From contig NZ_RCTZ02000003.1 in the NCBI RefSeq assembly GCF_003667315.2, positions 248,001 through 312,000 on the forward strand: 64,000 bases of DNA, in the 5' to 3' direction. The position numbers and the translations under genes are program-made. Shown here in pieces: positions 46,310 to 54,832 of the stretch. This DNA is from Tropicibacter alexandrii (GTDB lineage: Bacteria; Pseudomonadota; Alphaproteobacteria; Rhodobacterales; Rhodobacteraceae). Below the pieces are notes generated by a model, which saw only the letters and a program-made list of their open reading frames with translations, was not told the origin of the DNA and did no database searches. Each line of letters opens with the position of its first letter. The first letter of the stretch is position 1.

Positions 46310-46771
46310 ATGGAACTGCGGACACGCATCAACAACGCCGTGAAACAGGCGATGAAGGACAAGGAGGCCGAGCGCCTCTCGACGTTGCGCCTGATCAATG
46401 CGGCGATCAAGGATCGCGACATCGCGGCCCGGGCCACGGGCAATGACAACGGTGTCGACGATGCCGAGGTGCTGGCCATCCTCGGCAAGATGGTCAAGCA
46501 GCGCAAGGAAAGCGCCAAGACCTATGAAGAGGCCGGGCGTCTGGATCTGGCCGCGCGCGAAGAGGCCGAAGTCGAGATCATCGAGGAATTCCTGCCCAAG
46601 CCGCTCAACGACAAGGAAATCGACGCGGCGATCGATGCGGCGGTGTCCGAGGTCGGCGCCGAGTCGATCCGCGACATGGGCCGGGTGATGGGCGCGCTGA
46701 AAGCGCGATACACCGGCCAGATGGATTTCGGCGCCGTGGGCGCACAGGTCAAGACGCGCCTGTCGGCCTGA
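46310..46771 (+). CDS. GatB/YqeY-domain protein
   Basis: The 153-residue protein is a stand-alone YqeY family member. It has an N-terminal helical domain (TRINNAVKQAMKDKEAERLSTLRLI) and a C-terminal domain with DMGRVMGALKARYTGQMDF, the part shared with GatB of the amidotransferase that makes Gln-tRNA. Its role is not established; it is usually called a tRNA-binding-like protein. It is separated by 185 bases from the divergent carA and ends at a strong terminator. Confidence 0.92.
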   Translation: MELRTRINNAVKQAMKDKEAERLSTLRLINAAIKDRDIAARATGNDNGVDDAEVLAILGKMVKQRKESAKTYEEAGRLDLAAREEAEVEIIEEFLPKPLNDKEIDAAIDAAVSEVGAESIRDMGRVMGALKARYTGQMDFGAVGAQVKTRLSA

Positions 46772-46790
46772 TTGATCGGGATGGTTTGGG

Positions 46791-46825
46791 ACAGGGCGGG
46801 GGTGAACCCCGCCCTGTTTCGTTTC
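46791..46825 (+). terminator. Intrinsic terminator after the YqeY gene
   Basis: ACAGGGCGGGG pairs with CCCCGCCCTGT (11 bp, 5-base loop), followed by TTCGTTT. On the other side lies the convergent tonB stop. Confidence 0.85.
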
Positions 46826-46834
46826 GGTGGGCCG

Positions 46835-47887
46835 TCACCGGAATTCCGCCGAAATTGCACCTGACCACGATTGGCCGCCCAACTCTGCCGGGGCTTTGGG
46901 GAAGCGCGCGCGCCGGATATTTTGAAGCGCGGCGCGGTCCAATACGCCATTGCCCGAAGACCGGGCGACCGAAGCCGAGATCAGCCGACCATTTGCCGCC
47001 ACAGAGATCTGCAGCACGACCACGCCGCGCGCCGATGTGCCGCGCGCCGGACGGTGGGCGCGTTGCGCCGCACGGGCGATCCCGGCTTGCCACTTGGCCT
47101 TGGCATTGGCGACTTGTCCAGCCGACGGCCCTGCGGCTTTGGCTTTCGGCTGGGCGGGTGCCGCCTGCGCGCCGCCGCCTGTTCCAGCCGCCTTGCGCGC
47201 CTGTTGCGGGGCGCTGGCGGCGGGTTTCGCCTTGGGCTGTGGTTGCGGCGCAGGGGCCGCCTTGGCGACGGGCGGTGCGAGGTCGTCAGGCCGTGTCACC
47301 GGGCGCCGCGAGGTCGCGGGGGCCTGAGGCGAGGTGTCCTCGGCGAATGTCGGTGCGGGCGGCGGTGGCGCGGTGGTGTCGGCCTGCGGCAGGGCTTCGG
47401 TGCGGGGGCGGACCAACGAGGGCGCGGGCCTTTGCGGTGTCGGCATTGCCAGCGGCGCGGCGCGGCGCGGGGCGGTCTCGACCGAGGGCATCGGCATCGT
47501 TGGCGCGTCGGGCGATGCCGGGGCCAGCCCCGGCGGGGCGGGCAGGCGGCTGTCGAGTTGCGGCAAGGCGTCGGTTGGGGTTGCGTCCAAGGGCTGCGCG
47601 TTGCGCCGCGTCGGGGCGGCATCGGTCGCAGGCTGCGGCAGATCGGGCACATCGGCGCCCTCGGGTGCCGCCAGCGCCACGGCGTCCGGGGCAGCTTCGG
47701 GCGGGCGATCCCAGCTGTCGGCCAGCGATTGCAGGTCGGGGCTGGCCTGCAGGCTGATCTCGGACGTGCCACCCTCGCCCCCCGACGCCCCGCCTCCGGG
47801 CAGGTCCAGCAGGGTCAACGCCGCCAGATGCGCTGTGCCCGCCAGCAGCAGGAAGGCGGGCAGTTCGAAAGCGCGCAGCCGGATCAT
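46835..47887 (-). CDS. tonB: TonB-family energy-transducing protein
   Basis: This 350-residue protein has an N-terminal membrane anchor (ELPAFLLLAGTAHLAALTLL), a long Pro/Ala-rich linker that spans the periplasm (about residues 50-260) and a C-terminal TonB domain (ARGVVVLQISVAANGRLI; GVLDRAALQNIRRARFPKAP). It should transmit energy from ExbB-ExbD to the outer-membrane receptor. It is the last gene of the cobalamin locus and overlaps exbD by ATGA, so a dedicated partner for the BtuB-like receptor is likely. Confidence 0.92.
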   Translation of the reverse strand: MIRLRAFELPAFLLLAGTAHLAALTLLDLPGGGASGGEGGTSEISLQASPDLQSLADSWDRPPEAAPDAVALAAPEGADVPDLPQPATDAAPTRRNAQPLDATPTDALPQLDSRLPAPPGLAPASPDAPTMPMPSVETAPRRAAPLAMPTPQRPAPSLVRPRTEALPQADTTAPPPPAPTFAEDTSPQAPATSRRPVTRPDDLAPPVAKAAPAPQPQPKAKPAASAPQQARKAAGTGGGAQAAPAQPKAKAAGPSAGQVANAKAKWQAGIARAAQRAHRPARGTSARGVVVLQISVAANGRLISASVARSSGNGVLDRAALQNIRRARFPKAPAELGGQSWSGAISAEFR

Positions 47888-48270
47888 GGCGCAACTTCCG
47901 TGACCAGCGTGACCTCGGTCGCGCCAAGGGCCGTCAACCGCGCCAGCACCGACGCCAGCGCGGTGGCCGGGGCCTGTGCATCGGCGTGCAGGGTGATCGG
48001 ACCGGCTTGATGCGCCTCGGACAGGGCGGCCTCGCCCCGTGTCTGGCCAAAGGCGATCTCGCCCGTTGCGGACAGGTAAAGCCCCTGCATCTCGGAGGCC
48101 GGATCACCGCCCTCGGCGGTGGGCAGGGTCATCTCGAACGGGTCCGGGGGCGCGATGCGCGCGGTCATCAGGAAGAAGATCAGCAGCAGGAACACGACAT
48201 TGATCATCGGCACGACCGGCTCTGCCTGTCGGCGTCGCGGTTTGTCGGGGATCAGGGGCGCGCGGGTCAC
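47884..48270 (-). CDS. exbD: ExbD/TolR-family protein (1)
   Basis: The 128-residue protein has one N-terminal transmembrane helix (PMINVVFLLLIFFLMTARI) after a short cytoplasmic head and a periplasmic domain, typical of ExbD. In most ExbD/TolR proteins this helix has a proton-conducting Asp (PMIDVVF). Here the equivalent residue is Asn (PMINVVF), which is unusual. Its neighbour (48275-48652) keeps the Asp. It forms the TonB complex with ExbB and the other ExbD. Confidence 0.9.
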   Translation of the reverse strand: MTRAPLIPDKPRRRQAEPVVPMINVVFLLLIFFLMTARIAPPDPFEMTLPTAEGGDPASEMQGLYLSATGEIAFGQTRGEAALSEAHQAGPITLHADAQAPATALASVLARLTALGATEVTLVTEVAP

Positions 48271-48274
48271 GGAA

Positions 48275-48652
48275 TCACTCCACGATGGCGAGGCCGGTCA
48301 GGCCCGCTGCGCGAAGCGCGGTCAGCACGTCCAACAGCGCTTGCGTCGATGTGCCCTCGGTGGCGCGCAGCAGCACCGTATCGGTCGGACCTGCCATCAA
48401 CCGCGACAGGGCTGCGGGCAAGTCATCGACGGGCACACCGTTCAACAGCGCGCCCTGCGGGGTGACGGTGACAAGGCGGGGTGGGCCTTGATAGGGTGCC
48501 TCGCCGCCGGGGGCGGCCAGCCGGATCGGCTGTGACAGGGGCAGGCCGAACCGGGCCGCCAGCATGAAGAACACGAGCAGCAGGAACACCACGTCGATCA
48601 TCGGCGTCAGCGACGGGCGCCTGCGCGTGGGTCGGGCGGGCAAGTCTAACAT
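48275..48652 (-). CDS. exbD: ExbD/TolR-family protein (2)
   Basis: This 125-residue protein has the helix PMIDVVFLLLVFFMLAARF with the proton-carrying Asp intact, and an ExbD periplasmic domain. It lies 4 bases from the start of the first ExbD gene and after exbB. The pair of unequal ExbD proteins, one with Asp and one with Asn at the proton site, suggests a mixed complex. Confidence 0.9.
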   Translation of the reverse strand: MLDLPARPTRRRPSLTPMIDVVFLLLVFFMLAARFGLPLSQPIRLAAPGGEAPYQGPPRLVTVTPQGALLNGVPVDDLPAALSRLMAGPTDTVLLRATEGTSTQALLDVLTALRAAGLTGLAIVE

Positions 48653-48660
48653 GGCGCCCC

Positions 48661-48733
48661 CCCGTCCCGGGCTTGACCCGGGACCTCTGGTTTGGCTTCG
48701 GTTGGAGGCCCCGGGTCAAGCCCGGGGCAGGGG
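48661..48733. repeat. GC-rich bipartite palindromic element, copy 2
   Basis: The element is TCCCGGG-cttga-CCCGGGA followed after a short spacer by CCCCGGG-tcaag-CCCGGGG. It nearly matches the copy at 18737-18815, including the CTTGA/TCAAG loops. It lies between exbB and the second ExbD gene within the operon. Confidence 0.75.
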
Positions 48734-48743
48734 GGCGTTTGTA

Positions 48744-49379
48744 TCATGCGGCGTCCTGCATCTGCGGCAGAGGCGCGGTGAAAAGCCGGGTTGCGAGGTC
48801 GTTCAGGTCGTCCGACAGCTTTTCCACGGAACTGTCGAAGGCCGACAGCGCGACGGAGGCGGGGATGGCCACGCCCATCCCGGCAGCGGTGGTCAAGAGC
48901 GCTTCCCAGATGCCGCCCGCCAGCGCGGCCGGGTCGGCTTGGTTGCCGGTCTCCTGCAACGCCTGAAATGCCTCGATCATGCCCAGAACCGTGCCCAGCA
49001 GGCCGACCAGCGGCGCGATGGTCACGATCAGGTCGAGCGCGCGCGTGCCGGTGCGCGCCTCGGCCAGCAGGCGGCGGGCGTGGCGCGTCGCCTCTTCGCG
49101 GGCGTCATCCTCGGGCAGGGTCAGGCGGGCGGTCATGGCGGCGTGCAGGAACCGCGCGCGGGCCGAGCGGCCCCTTGTCAGCCGCGCCAGCGCGGCCTCG
49201 GGCTGGCCCGCCTGCCAGTCGGTCAGCGCAGCCTCGGCCCGCGACGCCCGCCAGAAGCCGGACTTCGCCTGCCGCCAGAGCTTCCACAGGATCAGGGCGA
49301 GGGTCACCACCGACAGGCCCGCGATCACCCAAAGCGCCGGGCCGCCGGTGTTCAAAGTCTCGGTGAGCTGGGTCAGCAT
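48744..49379 (-). CDS. exbB: ExbB/TolQ-family proton channel protein
   Basis: The 211-residue protein has three membrane helices and a cytoplasmic loop. The last two helices (ALDLIVTIAPLVGLLGTVLGMIEAF and IWEALLTTAAGMGVAIPASVAL) are the proton-channel pair of the MotA/TolQ/ExbB family. It forms the channel that powers TonB with the ExbD proteins. It starts before the stop of the upstream binding-protein gene (7-base overlap). Confidence 0.92.
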   Translation of the reverse strand: MLTQLTETLNTGGPALWVIAGLSVVTLALILWKLWRQAKSGFWRASRAEAALTDWQAGQPEAALARLTRGRSARARFLHAAMTARLTLPEDDAREEATRHARRLLAEARTGTRALDLIVTIAPLVGLLGTVLGMIEAFQALQETGNQADPAALAGGIWEALLTTAAGMGVAIPASVALSAFDSSVEKLSDDLNDLATRLFTAPLPQMQDAA

Positions 49380-50152
49380 GGCGTGGCCTCCTCGATGATC
49401 TGCACCAGCGCGTCCAGCCCGTCGGTCAGGGCGGCGGGGCCGGGGGCAAGGATCAGTGGCGATTTGATCTCATGAATCCGGCCATTTTGCACGGCCTTGA
49501 TGGCGTCCCAGCCGGGTCGGGCGGCGATCCGCGCAGGGTTCAGTTTCTTGCCGCACCACGAGCCGATGATGATGTCGGGATTGGCGGCGATCACCTGCTC
49601 GAGCGTGACGATCCGGTCGGTCGCGGCTTGCTGGTGGGAGAGATGGGCAAAGATGTCCTCGCCGCCCGCGATCCCGATCAGGTCGGAAGCCCAGCCGATG
49701 GAGGCAATCATGGGGTCATCCCATTCCTCGAAATAGACCTTTGGCCGGGGGGAGGCGGGGCGCAGCCCCGCCCTACGATCTGTAAAGGCGTCGATCAGCC
49801 GTTGCGCGCGGTCCTCGGCGCCGGTCAGGCGGCCCAGCGTGGCGATCATGTCGAGGATGCCCTTGACGCGGCGTTGGTTGAAGGCGAGCACCGTGATCCC
49901 CTTGCGGATCAGCTCGGCAGCGATGTCGGCTTGCAGGTCCGAGAAGGTCAGGACGAGATCGGGCTTGTGCGACAGGATCTTGGGGATGTCGGCGCTGGTA
50001 AAGGCACCCACGCGGGGCTTTTCGCGGCGCACCCGGGCAGGGCGGACGGCATAGCCCGTCACCGCCACGATGCGATGATCCTGCCCCAGCAGGTAGAGCG
50101 TTTCGACCGTCTCTTCGGTCAGGCAGATGATGCGTTCGGGGTATCGGCTCAT
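49373..50152 (-). CDS. Signal-less cobalamin-type binding protein
   Basis: This 259-residue protein is related to BtuF/FecB-type periplasmic binding proteins (RIICLTEETVETLYLLG; KILSHKPDLVLTFSDLQADIAAELI; IIIGSWCGKK) but starts directly with the mature fold and has no signal peptide. It is coupled to the ATPase gene by ATGA. A family of Rhodobacteraceae proteins with the same start is known to lack a leader. It may bind corrinoids or another ligand in the cytoplasm, sense vitamin B12, or deliver it to enzymes. The locus also encodes a normal secreted binding protein (51991-52848). Confidence 0.85.
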   Translation of the reverse strand: MSRYPERIICLTEETVETLYLLGQDHRIVAVTGYAVRPARVRREKPRVGAFTSADIPKILSHKPDLVLTFSDLQADIAAELIRKGITVLAFNQRRVKGILDMIATLGRLTGAEDRAQRLIDAFTDRRAGLRPASPRPKVYFEEWDDPMIASIGWASDLIGIAGGEDIFAHLSHQQAATDRIVTLEQVIAANPDIIIGSWCGKKLNPARIAARPGWDAIKAVQNGRIHEIKSPLILAPGPAALTDGLDALVQIIEEATPC

Positions 50153-50898
50153 GGTATGCGGTGCAGCGGTTGGACAAGCGGGCCGTGATCGGTTTCGATC
50201 AGGCGGGCGCTGAGGTGGAAGACGCGGGCGAGGTTGGCTTCGGTCAGGACGTCGCGGGGGGCGCCGTCGGCTTCGATCCGGCCCTGGCCCATCATGATGA
50301 GCCTTGTGCAGAAGCGCGCGGCCAGCGACAGGTCGTGCAGCGAGGTCAGGACGGTGTGGCCTTCGGCGGCGAGGTCGGCAAAGACCTGAAGCGTGTCGAT
50401 CTGCGCGGCTGGGTCGAGCCCGGCGATGGGTTCGTCCGCGATCAGCAGCGGCGTGTCCTGCGCCAGCGCGCGGGCGATCAACACGCGGGCTTGCTCGCCG
50501 CCCGAAAGCTCGGTTGCGGGGCGCAGGCGGAAGGCGTCCAGCCCCATTCGGGTCAGTGCGCTGTCGATGGCGGTCTGGTCGGCGGGGCCGGGTCGGCGGC
50601 CATGGGGCAGGCGGCCAAGCGCCACGAGGCGTTCGACCGGGACAGGCCATGCGATCTCGCGCGATTGCGGCATCCAAGCGGCGTGTTTGGCGCGCTGGCG
50701 GGCGGGAAGCTGGGCGAGGGAACTGGTGCCCTCGTGGGGCAGCAGACCGAGCGCAGCGCGCAGAAGGGTCGTCTTGCCCGCGCCATTGGGGCCGATCAGC
50801 CCGACGCATTCTCCGGTGCCGATGGACAGGGAGGCCGCATCGACGACCGGGCATTCGCCGCGCCTCACGGTCAGCTTGTCGAGCGTGAGCAGGGTCAT
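50149..50898 (-). CDS. ABC transporter ATPase (BtuD/FecE type)
   Basis: The 249-residue ATPase has Walker A GPNGAGKTT, the signature LSGGEQARVLIARAL, Walker B LLIADEPIAGLDP and the H-loop His. It powers the FecCD-type permease encoded next upstream, with which it overlaps by ATGA. In the riboswitch-controlled locus its substrate should be cobalamin. Upstream frame extension is not coding; the ATG at 50898 is fixed by the overlap. Confidence 0.93.
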   Translation of the reverse strand: MTLLTLDKLTVRRGECPVVDAASLSIGTGECVGLIGPNGAGKTTLLRAALGLLPHEGTSSLAQLPARQRAKHAAWMPQSREIAWPVPVERLVALGRLPHGRRPGPADQTAIDSALTRMGLDAFRLRPATELSGGEQARVLIARALAQDTPLLIADEPIAGLDPAAQIDTLQVFADLAAEGHTVLTSLHDLSLAARFCTRLIMMGQGRIEADGAPRDVLTEANLARVFHLSARLIETDHGPLVQPLHRIP

Positions 50899-51869
50899 GC
50901 GCCCTCCCTCCGGGTCTTGTAGATCAGGTGGAGGAAAAGCGGCGCACCGATCAGCGCCATCAGCACGCCCAGCTTCAGATCCTTGTCCGGCAGGATCAGC
51001 CGCGTGGCGATGTCGGCGGCGGTCAGAAGGGCGGCGCCTCCCAAAGCGGATGCCCACAGCAACCGCGCCGGGCTGTGGCCGATCAGGGGGCGCAGCAGAT
51101 GGGGCACGACCAGCCCGACAAAGCCGATGGCCCCGGCCACGGCGGTCGCGGCCCCCACGGCGGCGGCGGTGCCGATCAGCAGGCGCAGGCGCAGGGCGGT
51201 CAGGTTGATGCCAAGGCTTTGCGCCGCATCCTCGCCCAGCGTCAGCGCATCGAGACCGCGCCCGGTGGTCAGCAGCAGCACCGCGCCCACGGCCATGACC
51301 GGGGCGGCGAGGGTGACGTGCTCCATCGACCGATCCGCGACCGATCCCATCATCCAGAACACCATTTCATAGGTCGCATAGGGGTTGGGCGAGAGGTTGA
51401 GCGCCAGCGAGGTCAGCGCGCCCGCGAGCGCCGAGATCGCGATGCCCGCAAGGATCAGCGTCAGCGATCCGCCGCGCGGGCCCGACAGCGCCAGCAGGAT
51501 GGCGATGGCAACCAGCGCGAAGGCCAGCGCGGACAGCGGCAGGGCGAGGGTGAAGGCCCCGGCGAAGCCGGTTTGCAGGGCGATCACCGCGCCGAGCGCC
51601 GAGGCACCGGACACGCCGATTAAGCCGGGCTCGGCCAGCGGGTTGCGCAGGTAGCCCTGCATCGCGGCGCCGGACAGGCCAAGCGCCGCGCCCACCATGG
51701 CTGAGAGCAAAGCGCGCGGCAGGCGGATTTGCTGCATGACGGTGGTGGTCAGATCATCGCCTTGGCCAAAGAGCGCCAGCAGCGCATCCGTGACGGGCAG
51801 CGGCGCGTAGCCGATGAAGAGCGACGTGGCAAAGAGCGCGAGCGTGGCGAGGACGAGGAGGGCTTTCAT
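50895..51869 (-). CDS. FecCD-family ABC permease
   Basis: This 324-residue protein has the FecCD architecture, with about nine membrane helices, and the family motifs RLPRALLSAMVGAALGLSGAAMQGYLRNPLAEPGL and GFVGLVVPHLLRPLIG. It forms the inner-membrane channel for cobalamin or a siderophore. It overlaps the ATPase start. The gap of 121 bases to the periplasmic binding protein contains a dispersed repeat. Confidence 0.93.
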   Translation of the reverse strand: MKALLVLATLALFATSLFIGYAPLPVTDALLALFGQGDDLTTTVMQQIRLPRALLSAMVGAALGLSGAAMQGYLRNPLAEPGLIGVSGASALGAVIALQTGFAGAFTLALPLSALAFALVAIAILLALSGPRGGSLTLILAGIAISALAGALTSLALNLSPNPYATYEMVFWMMGSVADRSMEHVTLAAPVMAVGAVLLLTTGRGLDALTLGEDAAQSLGINLTALRLRLLIGTAAAVGAATAVAGAIGFVGLVVPHLLRPLIGHSPARLLWASALGGAALLTAADIATRLILPDKDLKLGVLMALIGAPLFLHLIYKTRREGA

Positions 51870-51924
51870 GCGGGCGACCTGTGCTGCGCGCCTGTCTTGA
51901 GGCAGGTCTGTGCGGAGGGTGCGG

Positions 51925-51963
51925 GTGCCTCCGGCGGGGATATTTGAGGCCCAAAGAACTCGG
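51925..51963. repeat. Dispersed repeat tail, second copy
   Basis: The segment gcctccggcggggatatttgaggcccaaagaac contains the TATTTNAGGNCCAAAGAA tail seen at 39861-39880, with a different GC-rich head. It lies in the 121-base gap between the FecCD gene and the binding-protein gene, which otherwise holds nothing I can name. Confidence 0.55.
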
Positions 51964-51990
51964 GGGTCGGGTCTGCGATCCTGAGCCGGG

Positions 51991-52848
51991 TCATTGTGTG
52001 GTTTCCCAAGTCTGGCGAAGGGAGACGAGGCTTTCCAGCGCGTCCAGAAGGCGCGGCGTTTCGCAGGTCATGGGGGCGCCTTCGGGCAGAATGTGCAGCT
52101 TGCCAGACTTGGCGAGCGCCGGGTGGGACAGCAATTCGGTCGCATTGGCGTGGCCGCCATAGGGCGCGCCGATCAGGATCAGGTCGGGATCGGCCATCAC
52201 GAGGGCTTCGAGCGGCATGGCGCCACCGAAATCAAGGCCGCGCTCGGTGGCGATATTGGTCAGGCCTGCGGCGGTCAGCAGGTTGCCCGACAGGCTGTTT
52301 GCCCCGGCGACATAGCCGCGGGCCTGATAGATCAGGGCGCGGGGGCTGTTGGCATCCGGCGTGGTTTCCAGCGCGGCGCGGCGGGCGTCGAAGTCTTGCA
52401 GGAGCGCGTCTGCCTGTTCGGCGCGGCCCAGCAAAGCGCCCATGCGGGCGATATTGGCACGGGCCTCGTCCAGCGTGGTGACGGGGCTGAAGATCTCGAC
52501 CCGGTAGCCGAGGCGTTCGAGCATCTGCACGGTGGCGCGCGTGGTCCACGTGCCCGCCAAAACGAGGTCCGGGTCGATCAGGACGATCTCTTCGGCGCTG
52601 CCGCGGTTGTGGGGCAGGTCGCGGGCCATTTCGGCATAGGCCGAGCTGCGCGGGTCAGAGGCCAGTTGTGAGACCGAGACCAACTGCCCCGGCGCGGCCA
52701 GCAGCATGGCCATTTGGTCGGTGCACAGGTTCAGCGACACGACGCGGTCGGGCGTTTCGGCCCGGCCCGGGCTTGCCGGGCCGGTGAGGCTTGCCACGCC
52801 GATGAGGGCCAGCGCGGCAAGCGATGGGAGGCGATCAGAAATCGGCAT
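51991..52848 (-). CDS. btuF: Periplasmic cobalamin-type binding protein
   Basis: This 285-residue protein has a signal peptide (LPSLAALALIGVASLTGPASPGRA) and a BtuF/helical-backbone binding domain (RVVSLNLCTDQMAMLLA; IDPDLVLAGTWTT; DPDLILIGAPYGG). It should pass vitamin B12 to the FecCD permease. It starts inside the 3' end of the receptor gene (14-base overlap), so both are on one riboswitch-controlled transcript. Confidence 0.9.
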   Translation of the reverse strand: MPISDRLPSLAALALIGVASLTGPASPGRAETPDRVVSLNLCTDQMAMLLAAPGQLVSVSQLASDPRSSAYAEMARDLPHNRGSAEEIVLIDPDLVLAGTWTTRATVQMLERLGYRVEIFSPVTTLDEARANIARMGALLGRAEQADALLQDFDARRAALETTPDANSPRALIYQARGYVAGANSLSGNLLTAAGLTNIATERGLDFGGAMPLEALVMADPDLILIGAPYGGHANATELLSHPALAKSGKLHILPEGAPMTCETPRLLDALESLVSLRQTWETTQ

Positions 52849-54673
52849 TGATCCCGAAATACACCGAGCGCCCTGCGGTCTGGTAGTCGGGGATCACCTG
52901 ATAGTCGGTGTCAAACAGGTTCTCGATGCGGGCATAGCCTTCGATGCCCGGGGCGAACTCATAGCCGATGCGGGCATTCACAAGGGTATAGTTGTCCCCG
53001 GCCTCGAAGGAGGTCGCGCCAAAGGTATCCGCCCAGCCACCCTTGTACTGTGCGGTAAGGGCGCCGCTGAGACGGTTGTTCAGATCACCGGACAGGGTGA
53101 GCGCCAGATCGTGTTCGGGCACGCGCTGCAGCTGGTTGCCGTTGCGGTCCTGCGCGTCGGTGTAGGTATAGTTGCCCTCGATCTGGGCCATCTGACCAAG
53201 CGGGAAGAGGGCGCTGATTTCGACCCCCTTCGTGACCGAGGTTCCCGACATCTGCGCATAGCCGCCCGGGATCGGGCCGAGCCAGCCATCGGGGTCGAAG
53301 TAATCGATCAGGTCTTCGATTTCCGTGTAGAACAGCGTCCCGCCGATGCTGGCACCGCTGGAGAACACATGGTCGACGCCCAATTCGAAACTCTTGCTGG
53401 TTTCGGGGTCCAGTGTGGCATTGCCATACAGGGGATCGAACAATTCGTACAGGGAGGGCGCCCGAAAGCCGTTGGCGGCCACGGCGCGGATCGTTGTGTC
53501 GCCGATGCCGTAGCTGACCGAAGCGCGACCTGACCAGAACTCGCCAAAGGACGAATGGTCGTCGCGGCGGATCGACAGCGCAAGATCCAGCCCCGGCTGC
53601 GGCGCCCAGAGCGCCTCGACGAATTGGCCGGCAATCGTCACATCGTTCGGGGCCGCGGACGATCCTTCCTGCTTTTCGTCGAGTCCAAAAGACAGCGTGT
53701 AGGCTTCGGACGGCGTGTAGGTGCCGCGATAGGACCAGCCGTGGCGGTCGCCCTCGCTGGTGCCGCTCGGTGCGCCAGAAACGATGCGGTCACGGGTGAT
53801 CTCGAAACTGGTGGCGTCGAACACATGCGAGAAGTTGCCGTAGCTGAGTTCGACATAGCCGCGCAGACCCTGCGAGGCGTTCTCGGTCCGGCAGTCCTGC
53901 GTATAGGGCCACGGACCGCAGCTGTCGTATTCCGAGGTGCCTTCGTGACGGAAGCCGGTCAGGCCGACGCGCAGGCTGTCGGTAATGTCGACATAGCTGT
54001 CAAAGGACAGCTGCTCGCCTTCATATCCATCCGTGTCGTCCATCGCCGGGTCGCCCTTGATCGCCGAGAAACCGCCGCTGCCGAACTTGCCAAAAGAAAT
54101 GGCCACGCCAGCGCGCTCGGTCGCAAAGCCGAGGCCAAGGTTGAACAGCGTGGAATCGTAGCTGCCGATCTCGGCCTTGACGCTGGCCTGCTGGCCGGGC
54201 GCCTGAGGCGCGCGAGTGCCGTCGAGCGCGATCGCCCCGGCGATAGCGTTCGCCCCAAAGCGCGCCGATTGCGAGCCACGGATGACTTCAGCACGGGACA
54301 CGGTGCCGGGCAGGATGTTTTCCCAATACAGTTCGACCCGTGTGGCCGAGGTGTCGGTGATGTCGATTCCATTGAACAATACGGGCACATACGCGCCGGA
54401 CAGGCCGCGCAGCCGCAGGTTCGTGACGCCGCCAAAAGGGCCTGCCTGCGTGACCGAGACGCCGGGCAGGCTGTCAAGCTTGGCCGCAGTCGACGCCTCT
54501 GGCAGGTCTTCGATCTGGTCCTCGTCCAGAACATCGACCGTGGCGCCGACCGCATCGAGACCGACGGCGGTCTGGTAGGTGTAGATCGAGATCGTGCCGT
54601 CCTGTGCGAGCGCGGGCGCGCCCAGCACGAGGGCAAAAGCGGAAACGGAGGCGGCGAGCCTTGTTTGGGTCAT
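52835..54673 (-). CDS. btuB: TonB-dependent outer-membrane receptor, BtuB-like
   Basis: The 612-residue receptor has a signal peptide (RLAASVSAFALVLGAPALA), an N-terminal plug domain (LPEASTAAKLDSLPGVSVTQAGPFGGVTNLRLRG is its core) and a C-terminal beta-barrel ending in an aromatic residue (NADF). A cobalamin riboswitch in its leader fixes the likely ligand as vitamin B12. ATG 54673 follows GGAAGGAC. The predicted TonB-box is near residues 27-35 (GTISIYTYQ). It is the first gene of the B12 operon. Confidence 0.94.
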   Translation of the reverse strand: MTQTRLAASVSAFALVLGAPALAQDGTISIYTYQTAVGLDAVGATVDVLDEDQIEDLPEASTAAKLDSLPGVSVTQAGPFGGVTNLRLRGLSGAYVPVLFNGIDITDTSATRVELYWENILPGTVSRAEVIRGSQSARFGANAIAGAIALDGTRAPQAPGQQASVKAEIGSYDSTLFNLGLGFATERAGVAISFGKFGSGGFSAIKGDPAMDDTDGYEGEQLSFDSYVDITDSLRVGLTGFRHEGTSEYDSCGPWPYTQDCRTENASQGLRGYVELSYGNFSHVFDATSFEITRDRIVSGAPSGTSEGDRHGWSYRGTYTPSEAYTLSFGLDEKQEGSSAAPNDVTIAGQFVEALWAPQPGLDLALSIRRDDHSSFGEFWSGRASVSYGIGDTTIRAVAANGFRAPSLYELFDPLYGNATLDPETSKSFELGVDHVFSSGASIGGTLFYTEIEDLIDYFDPDGWLGPIPGGYAQMSGTSVTKGVEISALFPLGQMAQIEGNYTYTDAQDRNGNQLQRVPEHDLALTLSGDLNNRLSGALTAQYKGGWADTFGATSFEAGDNYTLVNARIGYEFAPGIEGYARIENLFDTDYQVIPDYQTAGRSVYFGINADF

Positions 54674-54735
54674 GGAACTGTCCTTCCGGTCTGACCTGCG
54701 GTGGGTGCCTGCCCGCCGTGGCCATTGTCTGTCTT

Positions 54736-54762
54736 ATCCGGAAGACGCGCTGGTCTCCGGAT
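54736..54762 (-). promoter_or_regulatory. Hairpin between the riboswitch and btuB
   Basis: ATCCGGAGAC pairs with GTCTTCCGGAT (one bulged base) around CAGCGC on the minus strand. It has no T-tract and may be part of the riboswitch expression platform, for example affecting access to the ribosome binding site about 60 bases downstream. Confidence 0.4.
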
Positions 54763-54832
54763 GGTGAATGAAGTGTCACCGCGCCGGAGAGCCGTTCCCG
54801 TGTGCGCGCCCCGCGCCCGGGATGGGTGATCG

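Noticed and set aside
50153-50854. Upstream extension of the signal-less binding-protein frame, which could have supplied a leader
   Set aside because: The extension lies entirely inside the ATPase gene in another frame and contains no hydrophobic leader.
54736-54762. Hairpin below the riboswitch as an intrinsic terminator
   Set aside because: It has no T-tract on the minus strand, so I call it only a possible part of the expression platform.
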